Positions 40,459 to 49,531 of a stretch of 64,000 bases of DNA are shown one piece after another (the stretch's first letter is position 1; each line of letters starts with the position of its first letter). The stretch comes from Burkholderia thailandensis E264 (GTDB lineage Bacteria; Pseudomonadota; Gammaproteobacteria; Burkholderiales; Burkholderiaceae), in NCBI RefSeq assembly GCF_000012365.1, contig NC_007651.1:1488001-1552000 (forward strand), written 5' to 3'. Position numbers and translations under genes: made by a program. A model generated the notes under the pieces. It was not told where the DNA came from. It searched no databases and worked only from the letters and a program-made list of their open reading frames with translations.

Positions 40459-41526
40459 ATGCCAGCGATATTTCCCAGAGTCGTCGACATTGCGGTGATC
40501 GTGTTCGGCGCGTTTCTTCCGATTCTGATCGAGGCGTCGGGCGGCCCGCATGCCGAGATCTTCGACGGCACGCTGGTGGCGTTCGCCGCCGCGCTTTCGT
40601 TGTCGGTCTTTCCCGCGTGCGGGATCTACGAGGCGTCCCGGCGGCGCTCGCCCGTGCATCTGATCAGCCGAACGGCGCTCGCGTGGCTCGTCGTGCAGGG
40701 CGGCACCGTCGTGCTGCTGTACGTGCTGCATCGCGCGCAGATCCTGTCGAGCGCCTGGTTCGTCTACTGGACCGTGACGACGGGCATCGGGCTCCTGATC
40801 TTTCGCGCGGTGACGCTCGCGATCTTCGGCCTTGTCGAACGCGCGAGCCGGCAGGTGAAGGCCGCGACGCTCGATCAGGTGGGGCACGTCGCGCAGCGCA
40901 TGCGCACGTCGGGCATCGGAAAGCGCATCGTCAAGCGCGTGTTCGACATCGCCGCCGCATCGTGCCTGATCGCGCTGTTGGCGCCCGCGCTTGCCGTCAT
41001 CGCTTTCCTCGTCAAGCGCGACGGCGGGCCGGCCGTGTTCGGACACGTGCGCATCGGGCGCGACGGCCGTCCGTTCAAGTGCCTGAAGTTCCGTTCGATG
41101 GTGATGAACGCCGATGCGGTGCTGAAGTCGCTGCTCGAGCGCGATCCGCAAGCGCGCGCGGAATGGGAGCGCGAATTCAAGTTGAAGAACGACGTGCGGA
41201 TCACGCCGATCGGCCGCTTCCTGCGTCGAAGCAGTCTCGACGAGCTGCCGCAGTTGATGAACGTCGTGAGGGGCGAGATGAGCCTCGTCGGGCCGCGGCC
41301 GATCGTCGAGGCGGAACTCGCGCGCTACGGCGACGACGTTCGCTATTACCTCGCCGCCAAGCCCGGCATGACCGGCCTCTGGCAAGTGAGCGGCCGCAAC
41401 GATACCAGTTACGCGACACGCGTTTCGCTCGATGTGTCGTACGTGAAGGAATGGTCGCTTCGCCGCGACCTGACCATCCTGCTGAAGACGGTCAATGTCG
41501 TCCTGCGCGGATCGGGCGCGTATTGA
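40459..41526 (+). CDS. Undecaprenyl-phosphate sugar-1-phosphate transferase (priming enzyme)
   Basis: A 355-residue protein with GAGG eight bases upstream of its ATG. Residues 1-120 hold about four membrane helices. Residues about 155-355 are the catalytic bacterial sugar transferase domain: KRVFDIAAAS, KFRSMV, SLDELPQLMNVVRGEMSLVG, RPI, and KPGMTGLWQVSGRN. It should start the repeat unit by moving hexose-1-phosphate to undecaprenyl phosphate. It is about 110 residues shorter than WbaP/WcaJ enzymes because the Rossmann-like domain between the helices and the catalytic part is missing. First gene of the exopolysaccharide operon. Confidence 0.92.
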   Translation: MPAIFPRVVDIAVIVFGAFLPILIEASGGPHAEIFDGTLVAFAAALSLSVFPACGIYEASRRRSPVHLISRTALAWLVVQGGTVVLLYVLHRAQILSSAWFVYWTVTTGIGLLIFRAVTLAIFGLVERASRQVKAATLDQVGHVAQRMRTSGIGKRIVKRVFDIAAASCLIALLAPALAVIAFLVKRDGGPAVFGHVRIGRDGRPFKCLKFRSMVMNADAVLKSLLERDPQARAEWEREFKLKNDVRITPIGRFLRRSSLDELPQLMNVVRGEMSLVGPRPIVEAELARYGDDVRYYLAAKPGMTGLWQVSGRNDTSYATRVSLDVSYVKEWSLRRDLTILLKTVNVVLRGSGAY

Positions 41527-41590
41527 GCGTGCTTCGTGCGGCGATCGGCGGCCGGAACAGGCCGGAGCTAGAAAATGGATAGAGGTGTAG

Positions 41591-42781
41591 ATGGGTAGTC
41601 TGGGGGAAGCTGGCGGCGTCGCGCCGCCGGAACGCACGTACGGCGCGCGCGTGCGTGGGTTGACGAGATGGGTGCCGCTGTGCGCGGCGCTCGCGACATT
41701 GAGTGCGTGCGGCGTCGCGCCGGGCATGCGGATGAAGCAGCCGGCGAGCGTGCCGGTGTCGGGCGCGCCGGCCGCGGCAGGCGGCGAGTCGCGCGGCGAG
41801 CAGTTGCCGGTTCCGATCACGGACATCGATCTGAATCTGATCCGCACGCTGCGCGACGCGCAGCGGCTGCCGCGTCGCGCGTCCGATCTCGCGTCGCCGG
41901 CGTCCGCCTACACGATCGGGCGCGGCGACGTGCTGCAGATCACGGTCTGGGATCATCCCGAGCTTGCGGCGGCGCTCGGCACGCAGCAGCAGACGGCGGC
42001 GCGCGCGGCCGATGCGCCGGCGGGTTTCGTCGTCGATCAGGACGGCACGCTGCAGTTTCCGTACGTCGGGCGCATCGCTGTTGCCGGGCTCAAGCCCGAG
42101 CAGGTGCAGGCGCGACTCGCGCGCAAGCTTGCACAGACGTTTCGCGATCCGCAGGTGACGGTGCGCATCGCATCGTTTCGCGCGAAGCAGGTCTACATAG
42201 AAGGCGAAGTGCGTACGCCCGGCTCGCAGGCGCTCAACGACATTCCGATGACGCTGTACGATGCGGTGAGCCGCGCGGGCGGCTTTTCGGCGAGCGCGGA
42301 CCAGAGCCGCGTGACGCTCGTGCGCGGCGGCGCCGAGCGGCGGATCGATCTGTCGGGCGCCGCGCAAGGGAGCAATCCTTCGCGGCTCGTTCTCGAGGAC
42401 GGCGACCTGCTGCGCATCCCGCCGCGCGACGAAAGCGGCGTGTTCGTGATGGGCGAGGTCAACAAGCCCGTCACCGCGCTGCCGATGCGCAACGGCCGCT
42501 TGACGCTGAGCGATGCGCTGTCGCAGGCCGGCAGCCTGAACGCGACGACGGCAGACGCCGCGCAGCTATACGTGATCCGCGGCTCGCTCGACGCGAAGCC
42601 GCACGTCTATCGGCTCGACGCGAGCTCGCCCGTCGCGATGGTGCTCGCGAACCAGTTCGAGCTGGAGCCGAAGGACATCGTCTATGTCGACGGCAACGGG
42701 CTCGTGCGCTTCAGCCGCGTGCTCAGTCTGTTGCTGCCCGCCGTCAATGCCGGCCTGACCGCGGCGGTCGTGACCAAATGA
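41591..42781 (+). CDS. wza: Outer-membrane exopolysaccharide channel lipoprotein (Wza)
   Basis: A 396-residue lipoprotein: signal ending LSACG, then the export domain IGRGDVLQITVWDHPELA and two SLBB repeats (VYIEGEVRTPGSQAL and VFVMGEVNKPVTALP), closed by a hydrophobic C-terminal helix (VLSLLLPAVNAGLTAAV), the amphipathic barrel-forming segment of Wza. It is a second export protein distinct from the one at 2372 and belongs to the Wzx/Wzy pathway with the following wzb and wzc. Confidence 0.93.
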   Translation: MGSLGEAGGVAPPERTYGARVRGLTRWVPLCAALATLSACGVAPGMRMKQPASVPVSGAPAAAGGESRGEQLPVPITDIDLNLIRTLRDAQRLPRRASDLASPASAYTIGRGDVLQITVWDHPELAAALGTQQQTAARAADAPAGFVVDQDGTLQFPYVGRIAVAGLKPEQVQARLARKLAQTFRDPQVTVRIASFRAKQVYIEGEVRTPGSQALNDIPMTLYDAVSRAGGFSASADQSRVTLVRGGAERRIDLSGAAQGSNPSRLVLEDGDLLRIPPRDESGVFVMGEVNKPVTALPMRNGRLTLSDALSQAGSLNATTADAAQLYVIRGSLDAKPHVYRLDASSPVAMVLANQFELEPKDIVYVDGNGLVRFSRVLSLLLPAVNAGLTAAVVTK

Positions 42782-43212
42782 TCGACTCGATTCTCGTCGT
42801 CTGCGAAGGCAATCTCTGCCGCAGCCCGATGGCGGCCGCGCTCTTCGCGGCGTCGCTGCCTGGGCGTACGGTGACGTCGGCGGGCTTCAACGCGCTCGTC
42901 GGGCTGCCGGCCGCGCCGCTCGCGCAGGACGTGATGCGCGAGCGCGGCATCGATCTGTCCGCGCATCGCGCGCAGCAGCTCGGGCGCGCGCAGTGCGCGA
43001 CGGCGGACCTGATTCTCGTGATGGACCACGGTCAGCGGCGGCTCGTCGAGGAACGGCATCCGCTCGCGCGCGGCAAGGTGTTTCGCATCGGCGAGCACGA
43101 GAACTTCGACGTCCACGATCCGTATCGCCAACCGCGCTTCGTATTCGAGCGGTCCGCGCGGCTCCTAGAGCTTGGCGTGAACGGCTGGCTGGCGCGGCTG
43201 CGGCTCGTGTGA
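42778..43212 (+). CDS. wzb: Low-molecular-weight protein tyrosine phosphatase (Wzb)
   Basis: A 144-residue phosphatase whose ATG overlaps the wza stop (ATGA). The P-loop CEGNLCRSP near residue 9 provides the CX5R nucleophile loop, and DPYRQP supplies the general-acid Asp. It dephosphorylates the tyrosine-rich tail of the Wzc kinase encoded next, cycling polymer synthesis. Confidence 0.94.
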   Translation: MIDSILVVCEGNLCRSPMAAALFAASLPGRTVTSAGFNALVGLPAAPLAQDVMRERGIDLSAHRAQQLGRAQCATADLILVMDHGQRRLVEERHPLARGKVFRIGEHENFDVHDPYRQPRFVFERSARLLELGVNGWLARLRLV

Positions 43213-43253
43213 GCGCGCGCGGCGCGTAGAACCGAATCTTCGAGACCCCACAG

Positions 43254-45494
43254 ATGAATCCCAATCCAACCGGCACATCGGCGCTCGCCGACAGCGAAGG
43301 CGACACCGATTTCGTCGCCGTTCTCGACATCCTGATCGAAGGCCGCTGGCTGATCGCGGCGATCGCGCTCGGCTGCTTCGTCGTGGGCGTCGCGTATGCG
43401 GTGCTCAGCAAGCCCGTCTATCAGGCCGACATCCTGATCCAGGTCGAGGACAGCCCCGATACGTCAGCGGCGAAGAGTCTGCTCGGCGACGTGTCTTCGC
43501 TCTTCGACGTGAAGTCGTCCGCGGCGGCCGAAACGCAGATTCTCGCGTCGCGGCTCGTCGTGTCGCGCGCCGTCGACAATCTGAAGCTCTTCATCGACGC
43601 GAAGCCGAAGCGCTTTCCGGTGATCGGCAATTGGCTCGCGCGCCGCAGCGAAGGGCTGTCGAATCCGGGGCTCGCGGGCTTCGGCGGCTACGCGTGGGGC
43701 CAGGAGCGCATCAACGTCGCGACGTTCGACGTGCCGCGCGCGATGGAAGGCGACACGTTCGAGCTGACGATGCTCGATGCGCGCCGCTATCGGCTCGCCG
43801 GCGGCGATCTCGAACGCAATGTCGAGGGTGCGATCGGCACGCTCGAACGCTTTTCGGCGAAGGGCGGGGCGATCGTGTTGCGCGTCGACGCGGTTGCCGC
43901 GAAGCCGGGCGCGACGTTTGTGCTCGTACGCCATTCGCGTTTGCGAACGATCGAGGATCTGCAGGACAACCTCGATGTGCAGGAGCGCGTCAAGCAGTCC
44001 GACGTCGTCGTCGCGAGCCTGCGCGACACTGACCCCGACCTCGTCAGCAGCGCGCTCAATGAAATCGGGCGGCAGTACATCGCGCAGAACATTCAGCGCA
44101 AATCGGCGGAAGCCGCGCAATCGCTCGAGTTCCTGAACGGACAGCTGCCGGCGCTCAAGCGGCAGTTGACCGATTCCGAGGCGCGGCTCACGAAGCTGCG
44201 CGACGAGCACGGCACCGTCGATCTGACCGAAGAGGCGAAGCTCGCGCTCGCGCAGTCGGCCGATGCGAAGACGCGTCTGCTCGAATTGCGGCAAAAACGG
44301 CAGGAGGCGCTGTCGCGCTTCACGCCGAAGCATCCGAGCGTCATCGCAATCGATCAGCAGATCGCCGCGCTCGACGGCTATCGCGGTGCGGCCGAGCAGC
44401 AGATCAAGCGGTTGCCGGATCTGCAGCAGCAGCTCGTGCGGCTGATGCTCGACGTGAAGGTCAATACCGATCTGTATACGGCGCTGCTGAACAACATGCA
44501 GCAGTTGCAGCTCGTGCGCGCGGGCAAGGTCGGCAACGTGCGGCTCGTCGATACGGCGGCGGTGCCGGAAGTGCCCGTCAAGCCGAAGAAGGCGCTCGTC
44601 GCGCTCGCGTCGCTGCTGCTCGGCGTGCTCGCCGGTTGCGGCACGGCGGTCGGCCGCTCGATGCTGTTCCATGGCATTTCCGATCCGAACGAGATCGAGC
44701 GCCGTCTCGGCCTGAACGTCTATGCGACCGTGCCGCGCAGCGATCAGCAGCGGGCGCTGACCGAGCGCGCGAAGCGCAGGGAGCGCGCCCTGTCGCTGCT
44801 GTCCGTCGCGCATCCGGACGAGCCGGCCGTCGAAAGCCTGCGCAGCCTGCGCACCGCGCTGCAGTTCGCGATGCTCGACGCGAGGAACAACGTCGTCGTG
44901 ATCGCGGGGCCCGCGCCGGGTGTCGGCAAGTCGTTCGTGTCGGCGAATCTCGCCGCGGTGCTGACGATGGCGGGCAAGCGCGTGCTGCTGATCGACGGCG
45001 ACATTCGCAAGGGACATCTGAACGACTATCTCGGCCTCGCTCGCGGCAAGGGCTTTTCGGAGCTGATCGCGGGATCGGCGCAGCCGGACGAGGTGCTGCA
45101 CCGCGATGTGATCGTCGGACTCGATTTCATTTCGACGGGCGCGATGCCGAAGCATCCCGCCGAGCTGTTGCTCCATCCGCGCTTGCCCGAATTGATCGGC
45201 GAATTCTCGAAGCATTACGACGTTGTCCTGATCGATTCGCCGCCGGTGCTTGCGGTGGCCGACACGGGCATTCTCGCCGCGACGGCGGGCACCGCGTTCC
45301 TCGTCGCGCTCGCCGGCTCGACGAAGCTCGGCGAGATCGCGGAATCCGCGAAGCGGCTCGCGCAGAACGGCGTGCGTCTGAGCGGCGTCGTGTTCAACGG
45401 CATCAATCCGCGGCTCGGGCAGTACGGCTATGGCTCGAAGTACGGCGGCTATCGCTACGTCGCGTACGAATACGGCGCGAAGCACGATGCGTGA
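43254..45494 (+). CDS. wzc: Tyrosine autokinase / polysaccharide co-polymerase (Wzc)
   Basis: A 746-residue fusion of a Wzz-type domain (two membrane segments, IAAIALGCFVVGVAYAV at the N-terminus and ALVALASLLLGVLAGCG near 445, with a long coiled periplasmic region) and a cytoplasmic BY-kinase. The kinase has Walker A APGVGKSF near 553, Walker A' LLIDGDIRKG and Walker B VVLIDSPPV. The tail holds seven tyrosines in the last 24 residues. It controls chain length and export together with Wza and Wzb. Confidence 0.95.
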   Translation: MNPNPTGTSALADSEGDTDFVAVLDILIEGRWLIAAIALGCFVVGVAYAVLSKPVYQADILIQVEDSPDTSAAKSLLGDVSSLFDVKSSAAAETQILASRLVVSRAVDNLKLFIDAKPKRFPVIGNWLARRSEGLSNPGLAGFGGYAWGQERINVATFDVPRAMEGDTFELTMLDARRYRLAGGDLERNVEGAIGTLERFSAKGGAIVLRVDAVAAKPGATFVLVRHSRLRTIEDLQDNLDVQERVKQSDVVVASLRDTDPDLVSSALNEIGRQYIAQNIQRKSAEAAQSLEFLNGQLPALKRQLTDSEARLTKLRDEHGTVDLTEEAKLALAQSADAKTRLLELRQKRQEALSRFTPKHPSVIAIDQQIAALDGYRGAAEQQIKRLPDLQQQLVRLMLDVKVNTDLYTALLNNMQQLQLVRAGKVGNVRLVDTAAVPEVPVKPKKALVALASLLLGVLAGCGTAVGRSMLFHGISDPNEIERRLGLNVYATVPRSDQQRALTERAKRRERALSLLSVAHPDEPAVESLRSLRTALQFAMLDARNNVVVIAGPAPGVGKSFVSANLAAVLTMAGKRVLLIDGDIRKGHLNDYLGLARGKGFSELIAGSAQPDEVLHRDVIVGLDFISTGAMPKHPAELLLHPRLPELIGEFSKHYDVVLIDSPPVLAVADTGILAATAGTAFLVALAGSTKLGEIAESAKRLAQNGVRLSGVVFNGINPRLGQYGYGSKYGGYRYVAYEYGAKHDA

Positions 45495-45554
45495 CGCACA
45501 CCTCGGGGCGGGCGGACGCGACGGCAGGCGCCGGGTCATGCCGGAGGGCGAGCG

Positions 45555-46829
45555 ATGCGCCGGCGCGCATGCGGAGGCAAGGCGATGATTCGCGCCCGCG
45601 ATTCGATCGTGTCGCTGTGCGGCGTCGTCGCCGGTCAGATTGCGCTCTTCGGCTGCATTTCGCTGATCGGGCGCTTCGAGGGACCGGAGGCGCTGGGCCG
45701 CTTCAACTACCTGCTCGCGTTGGCGACGTTCGCCGGCACGCTGCTCGCGTGCCGCTACGAGCTTGCATGCGTGAGCGACAGTCCGGCCGATTCGTTCAAC
45801 GCGTTCGTCAACGTGATGGCGCTCGGCGCGGCCGTGGTCACGGCGGGCGGCGCGGCGGTCTTCATCGCGGGCCGCGCGGACCTGTACGTCGTCGCCGCAT
45901 ACGGGTTCGCGGTGTTCGTTCAACTCGCCGCGGGCGGTTATCTAAATAGTCTGCGGCGCTACGGCTGGATCGCCGCGAGCCGGATCGCCGTCAACGGGGC
46001 GTTTCTCGTCTGCGTTCTCGCCTCGACATTCGCGCCGAGGTTCGGCGTGGAGTTCGGGCCGGTCGATGCGTTCGGCGCATACGCGGCGGTCACGGTGTCG
46101 GTCGCGCTGCTGATGCTGTTCGCGGTCGTGCTGCACGGCAAGCGGCGCGGCTATTCGTTCGCGGTGACGCGTGCGTTCTTCGTCGAGCACAGCCGGTTCG
46201 CGAAATACATCCTGCCGTCGACGCTGTGCGGTTCGGTGCTGACCTATGCGCTCGCGATCGTGATTCCGCATTGGTTCGACGCACAGAGCGCCGGTTATTT
46301 CGCGGCGGCGTATCGGCTCGGCTTCTTTCCCGTGTCGTTGATCGCGCAGAGCCTGGGCGGCGTGTTCCGGCGCGACGCGATGGCCGCGATGGCGAGAGAC
46401 GATGCGCATGCGCTGGTGCCGAAGGTGTTCGGCACGTACGCGCGTTCGCTTGCGCTGCTCGCGGCGGGCTATGCGGCGGGGGGCGCGTTGCTGTTCGCTC
46501 CGCTCGTCGAGCTGTTCTTCGGCGCGCGCTGGAGCGGCGCGATCGCGTTCTTCCAATGCATGATCCCGCTTTTCGCGTTCCAGATGATCTATGTGCCGTT
46601 GTCGCAGATCTTCCTCGCGGCGCGCGCGCAACGCATCGATTTCCTGTTTCAGCTCGGCTCCGGCATCGTGCTCGCCGGTGCGCTCGGCACGGCGAAGCTC
46701 ACGGGGCTATCGGCGCTTGCGAGCGTGCGCCTGTTTTCGTTCTCGGGCGCCGTGCTGATGATCGCCGGCATCGCGCTGACATTCGGCGTGATGAACGGCA
46801 GCGTGTCGCGCCGGCGCGCCGGGGCATGA
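45555..46829 (+). CDS. wzx: Wzx-type repeat-unit flippase
   Basis: A polytopic protein of up to 424 residues with about 12 hydrophobic helices and the charged loops typical of the polysaccharide flippases of the MOP superfamily (LIGRFEGPEALGRFNYLLAL). It moves the lipid-linked repeat across the inner membrane. Two ATGs, 45555 and 45585, each have GGAGG seven bases before them; the second removes ten Arg-rich residues and is equally good. Confidence 0.88.
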   Translation: MRRRACGGKAMIRARDSIVSLCGVVAGQIALFGCISLIGRFEGPEALGRFNYLLALATFAGTLLACRYELACVSDSPADSFNAFVNVMALGAAVVTAGGAAVFIAGRADLYVVAAYGFAVFVQLAAGGYLNSLRRYGWIAASRIAVNGAFLVCVLASTFAPRFGVEFGPVDAFGAYAAVTVSVALLMLFAVVLHGKRRGYSFAVTRAFFVEHSRFAKYILPSTLCGSVLTYALAIVIPHWFDAQSAGYFAAAYRLGFFPVSLIAQSLGGVFRRDAMAAMARDDAHALVPKVFGTYARSLALLAAGYAAGGALLFAPLVELFFGARWSGAIAFFQCMIPLFAFQMIYVPLSQIFLAARAQRIDFLFQLGSGIVLAGALGTAKLTGLSALASVRLFSFSGAVLMIAGIALTFGVMNGSVSRRRAGA

Positions 46830-46861
46830 CGTTTTTTCCACTTCTTCGTTGAGCGCAGATC

Positions 46862-48058
46862 ATGATTGTCGTCGTCGTCGATTCGATGGAGCGTTACTAC
46901 TTTGCCGCGCGGCTCGTGAAGGCGGTCAGACAGGAGTTCGACTTTCTGTTCGCAACGAGCGAGCCGGTCGCGCATCTGATGGCGCTGGGCGCGGGTTTGC
47001 GGTCGGTCTATCTGCGGCGCGGCGCGAGCGTGTCCGGCGCGCGCGATGCGCCGGCCGCGATTCGCTCCGATGCGTCGATCGAGGTGCTGAACGGACAGAT
47101 GGCGTCCGGGCTCGCGCGCGCCGACGCAGCCGCGGTCTTCGCCGTGATGTCCGGCGTGTTCCGCCGTTATTGCGTCTCGCAGTGCCTGATGTGGAACGGC
47201 CAGCAGCTCGTTTGCCGTGCGGTCGCGCATGCGTGCGCGGCGCATGGGGTTCCGACGAAATTCGTCGAGATCTCGAACCTGCCGGACAAGCTGTTCGTCG
47301 ACCGGCTCGGCGTCAACGCGCTGTCGTCGATCAGTCGCAATCCGGCCGTCATCGACGGCCTGCCGATGCCGACGGAAGACGAGCATCGCCGCTGGCTCGC
47401 ACGCTACGAGCAGTACAAGTCGAGGCCGCTGCCGCAGTCGCGCACGTCTTCGGCGCGCAAGGCGGTGTCGGCCGTCAACTATGCGCTGAAGCTTGCCACG
47501 CAAGGCGTGGCGCGCAAACGTTTGAACACGGTGCGGGCGACGAACGGCGCGAGTGCGCCGGCCCAGGCGAAAGCGCTGACGGTGAAGGAGCTGTCGGCGC
47601 TGCGCTACGTGTTCCTGCCGCTGCAGGTGTCGGGGGACACGCAGATCAAGCTGCATTCGGACGTCGACAACCTGAAGGCGATCCAACTGGCGTTCGAGCA
47701 TGCGGCGAACGTCAGCGCCGATCTGATCGTCAAGCTGCATCCGGCCGAGTGCGACGCGGCCGTGATCGACGAGGTGGTGCGGATGCAGCAGGTCTACCAC
47801 TTCGATCTCGTCACGTCGCCGACCACCGATCTGATCAAGCACGCGCATTCGGTCGTCACGATCAATTCGACAGTCGGCCTCGAGGCGCTGCTGTACGGCA
47901 AGCCGGTCATGTCGCTCGGCCGCTGCTTCTACAAGGAGTTCGATCGCGTGAGACTGCTCAAGTACATCCACGCGTTTCTGATCGACGGCATCGATTACTT
48001 CGGCAAAGAGGACATCGCGCCGCGCGCCGCGAGAAACGTATTTTCGATGAAACACTGA
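46862..48058 (+). CDS. KpsS/capsule-synthesis-type glycosyltransferase, probable Kdo-transferase
   Basis: A 398-residue protein of the capsule synthesis family that includes KpsS. Visible landmarks are LPLQVSGDTQIKLHS, LIVKLHPAE with the HP motif, and VVTINSTVGLEALLYGKPVMSLG. The operon carries its own Kdo-8-phosphate genes (50756-53191), so transfer of Kdo into the repeat unit is the likely job. It shares only family-level similarity with the KpsS at 16710. Confidence 0.78.
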   Translation: MIVVVVDSMERYYFAARLVKAVRQEFDFLFATSEPVAHLMALGAGLRSVYLRRGASVSGARDAPAAIRSDASIEVLNGQMASGLARADAAAVFAVMSGVFRRYCVSQCLMWNGQQLVCRAVAHACAAHGVPTKFVEISNLPDKLFVDRLGVNALSSISRNPAVIDGLPMPTEDEHRRWLARYEQYKSRPLPQSRTSSARKAVSAVNYALKLATQGVARKRLNTVRATNGASAPAQAKALTVKELSALRYVFLPLQVSGDTQIKLHSDVDNLKAIQLAFEHAANVSADLIVKLHPAECDAAVIDEVVRMQQVYHFDLVTSPTTDLIKHAHSVVTINSTVGLEALLYGKPVMSLGRCFYKEFDRVRLLKYIHAFLIDGIDYFGKEDIAPRAARNVFSMKH

Positions 48059-48059
48059 C

Positions 48060-48590
48060 ATGCGCACGACGCTGAAACAGACAATCGGCGCGATCGCCGA
48101 GGATTGCCGGCGCAACGCGTTCTTCAAGACGCGCTGCGTCGTCGTGTTCTTCCGGATCGCGAACTATCTCGCGTGCCGCAGCAAGCTGACGCTCGCGCTC
48201 GGTGCGCCGGTGATCGCGCTTTACATCGTGGTTTGCGACTGGATCATGGGCGTCGAGATTCCGGTCAAGACGAAGATCGGCAAGGGCCTCACGCTGTATC
48301 ACGGCACGGGGCTCGTCATCAACGGCTATTGCGAGATCGGGGAGCGTTGCGTGGTGCGTCACGGCGTGACGATCGGCAATACGCTGCGGCCGGACGGCTC
48401 ATACAGCGGCGTGCCGACTGTCGGCGACGACGTCGAGTTCGGTGCGCACAGCATCGCGCTCGGAGAGATTCGGATCGGCCATCGCGCGCGCATCGGCGCA
48501 GGCGCCGTGCTGCTGCGGGACGTGCCGGACGGCGGCGTCGCAGTGGGCGTGCCGGCGCGCGTGCTCGAGAAGGAGAAGAGCGCAGCATGA
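48060..48590 (+). CDS. Serine-acetyltransferase-like hexapeptide O-acetyltransferase
   Basis: A 176-residue left-handed beta-helix acetyltransferase of the CysE/WcaB kind. The N-terminal 60 residues include a helical stretch with one hydrophobic segment, followed by hexapeptide turns: IGKGLTLYHGTGLVINGYCEIGERCVVRHGVTIGNT with the catalytic His, then VGDDVEFGAHSIALGEIRIGHRARIGAGAVL. It would O-acetylate one sugar of the repeat unit. It starts one base after the previous stop and overlaps the next start. Confidence 0.85.
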   Translation: MRTTLKQTIGAIAEDCRRNAFFKTRCVVVFFRIANYLACRSKLTLALGAPVIALYIVVCDWIMGVEIPVKTKIGKGLTLYHGTGLVINGYCEIGERCVVRHGVTIGNTLRPDGSYSGVPTVGDDVEFGAHSIALGEIRIGHRARIGAGAVLLRDVPDGGVAVGVPARVLEKEKSAA

Positions 48591-49531
48591 AAGTATTCAT
48601 CCTCCATCCGGGGAAGGCGAATTACCCGGAAATCGCCGCGTACCGCGACTTTCTCGGCCGGCGCGGCTTCGACGTCCATGAAGGCGACGCGAGCGCATAT
48701 GCTCGCTTCGGCGACAGGAGCCGCTGCATCCTGTGGTGCATCATGGGCTTCTACCAGTCGCTGCCGCCCGCGCGGTTTGTGATTCATGACTATCGGTCGC
48801 TGTCGGTCGGCAGGCTCGCGGCGATCAAGGACACGGTCAAGCGCGCACTGAACGCAAAGCCGGATCTGCGGATCTTCCAGAACGAGCGGATGCGCGGCGC
48901 GATGGCGTTCCGCGACGGAATACCTTCGCTGCTGCTGCCGATGGGCGTGCCGGACTGGATCTTCGGGATCGCGAGCGAGCCAGCGGGGGAAGGCCCCACC
49001 GGCCGATTCTGCTATATCGGCGAGATGAGCCGCGAGCGCGGCTTTCACAACGTGCTGGCCGCATATCGCGACGCACCGCGCACGACGCGCGATTCGCTCG
49101 TGCTCGTCGGGCAGCCCGAGCCGGAAATTTACGACGCGTTCCGGGCCGTCGACGGCATTGCGTTCGTCGGCCGCGTGCCGCAGCGCGACGCGCTGAAGAT
49201 CGTGCAGCGCTCCGAGTATGCGGTCTGCTACTTCCCGTATCACCGTCCGCACTGCTTTCAGACACCGACGAAGCTGCTCGAATACGCGGCGCTCGGCAAG
49301 AAGATCGTCTGCAACGATGCGCCGTCGAACGTCGATGCGGTGACGGCGCTCGGCATTCGTGCGCACGTCACGGGCGCGGCGATATTCGACGAGCTGCTGC
49401 CCCTTGCGCAACTGCGCGCGCAACGCAACGATCCCGCGCGGCTGAAGCGCCTGGGATGGACGTCGGTGATCGCGCAATCGGGAGTGCTCGCGCACATCGA
49501 GGCGGCATCCTCGCAGCGAGGTGCGCGATGA
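48587..49531 (+). CDS. GT-B glycosyltransferase of the exopolysaccharide operon
   Basis: A 314-residue protein overlapping the acetyltransferase stop by four bases. It starts MKVFILHPGKANYPEI and has FCYIGEMSRERG followed by VGQPEPEIYDAF and PTKLLEYAALGKKIVCND, the donor-binding half of a GT-B enzyme; it is shorter than average for GT4. It adds one sugar of the repeat. Donor unknown, galactose plausible from the known polymer. Confidence 0.75.
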   Translation: MKVFILHPGKANYPEIAAYRDFLGRRGFDVHEGDASAYARFGDRSRCILWCIMGFYQSLPPARFVIHDYRSLSVGRLAAIKDTVKRALNAKPDLRIFQNERMRGAMAFRDGIPSLLLPMGVPDWIFGIASEPAGEGPTGRFCYIGEMSRERGFHNVLAAYRDAPRTTRDSLVLVGQPEPEIYDAFRAVDGIAFVGRVPQRDALKIVQRSEYAVCYFPYHRPHCFQTPTKLLEYAALGKKIVCNDAPSNVDAVTALGIRAHVTGAAIFDELLPLAQLRAQRNDPARLKRLGWTSVIAQSGVLAHIEAASSQRGAR

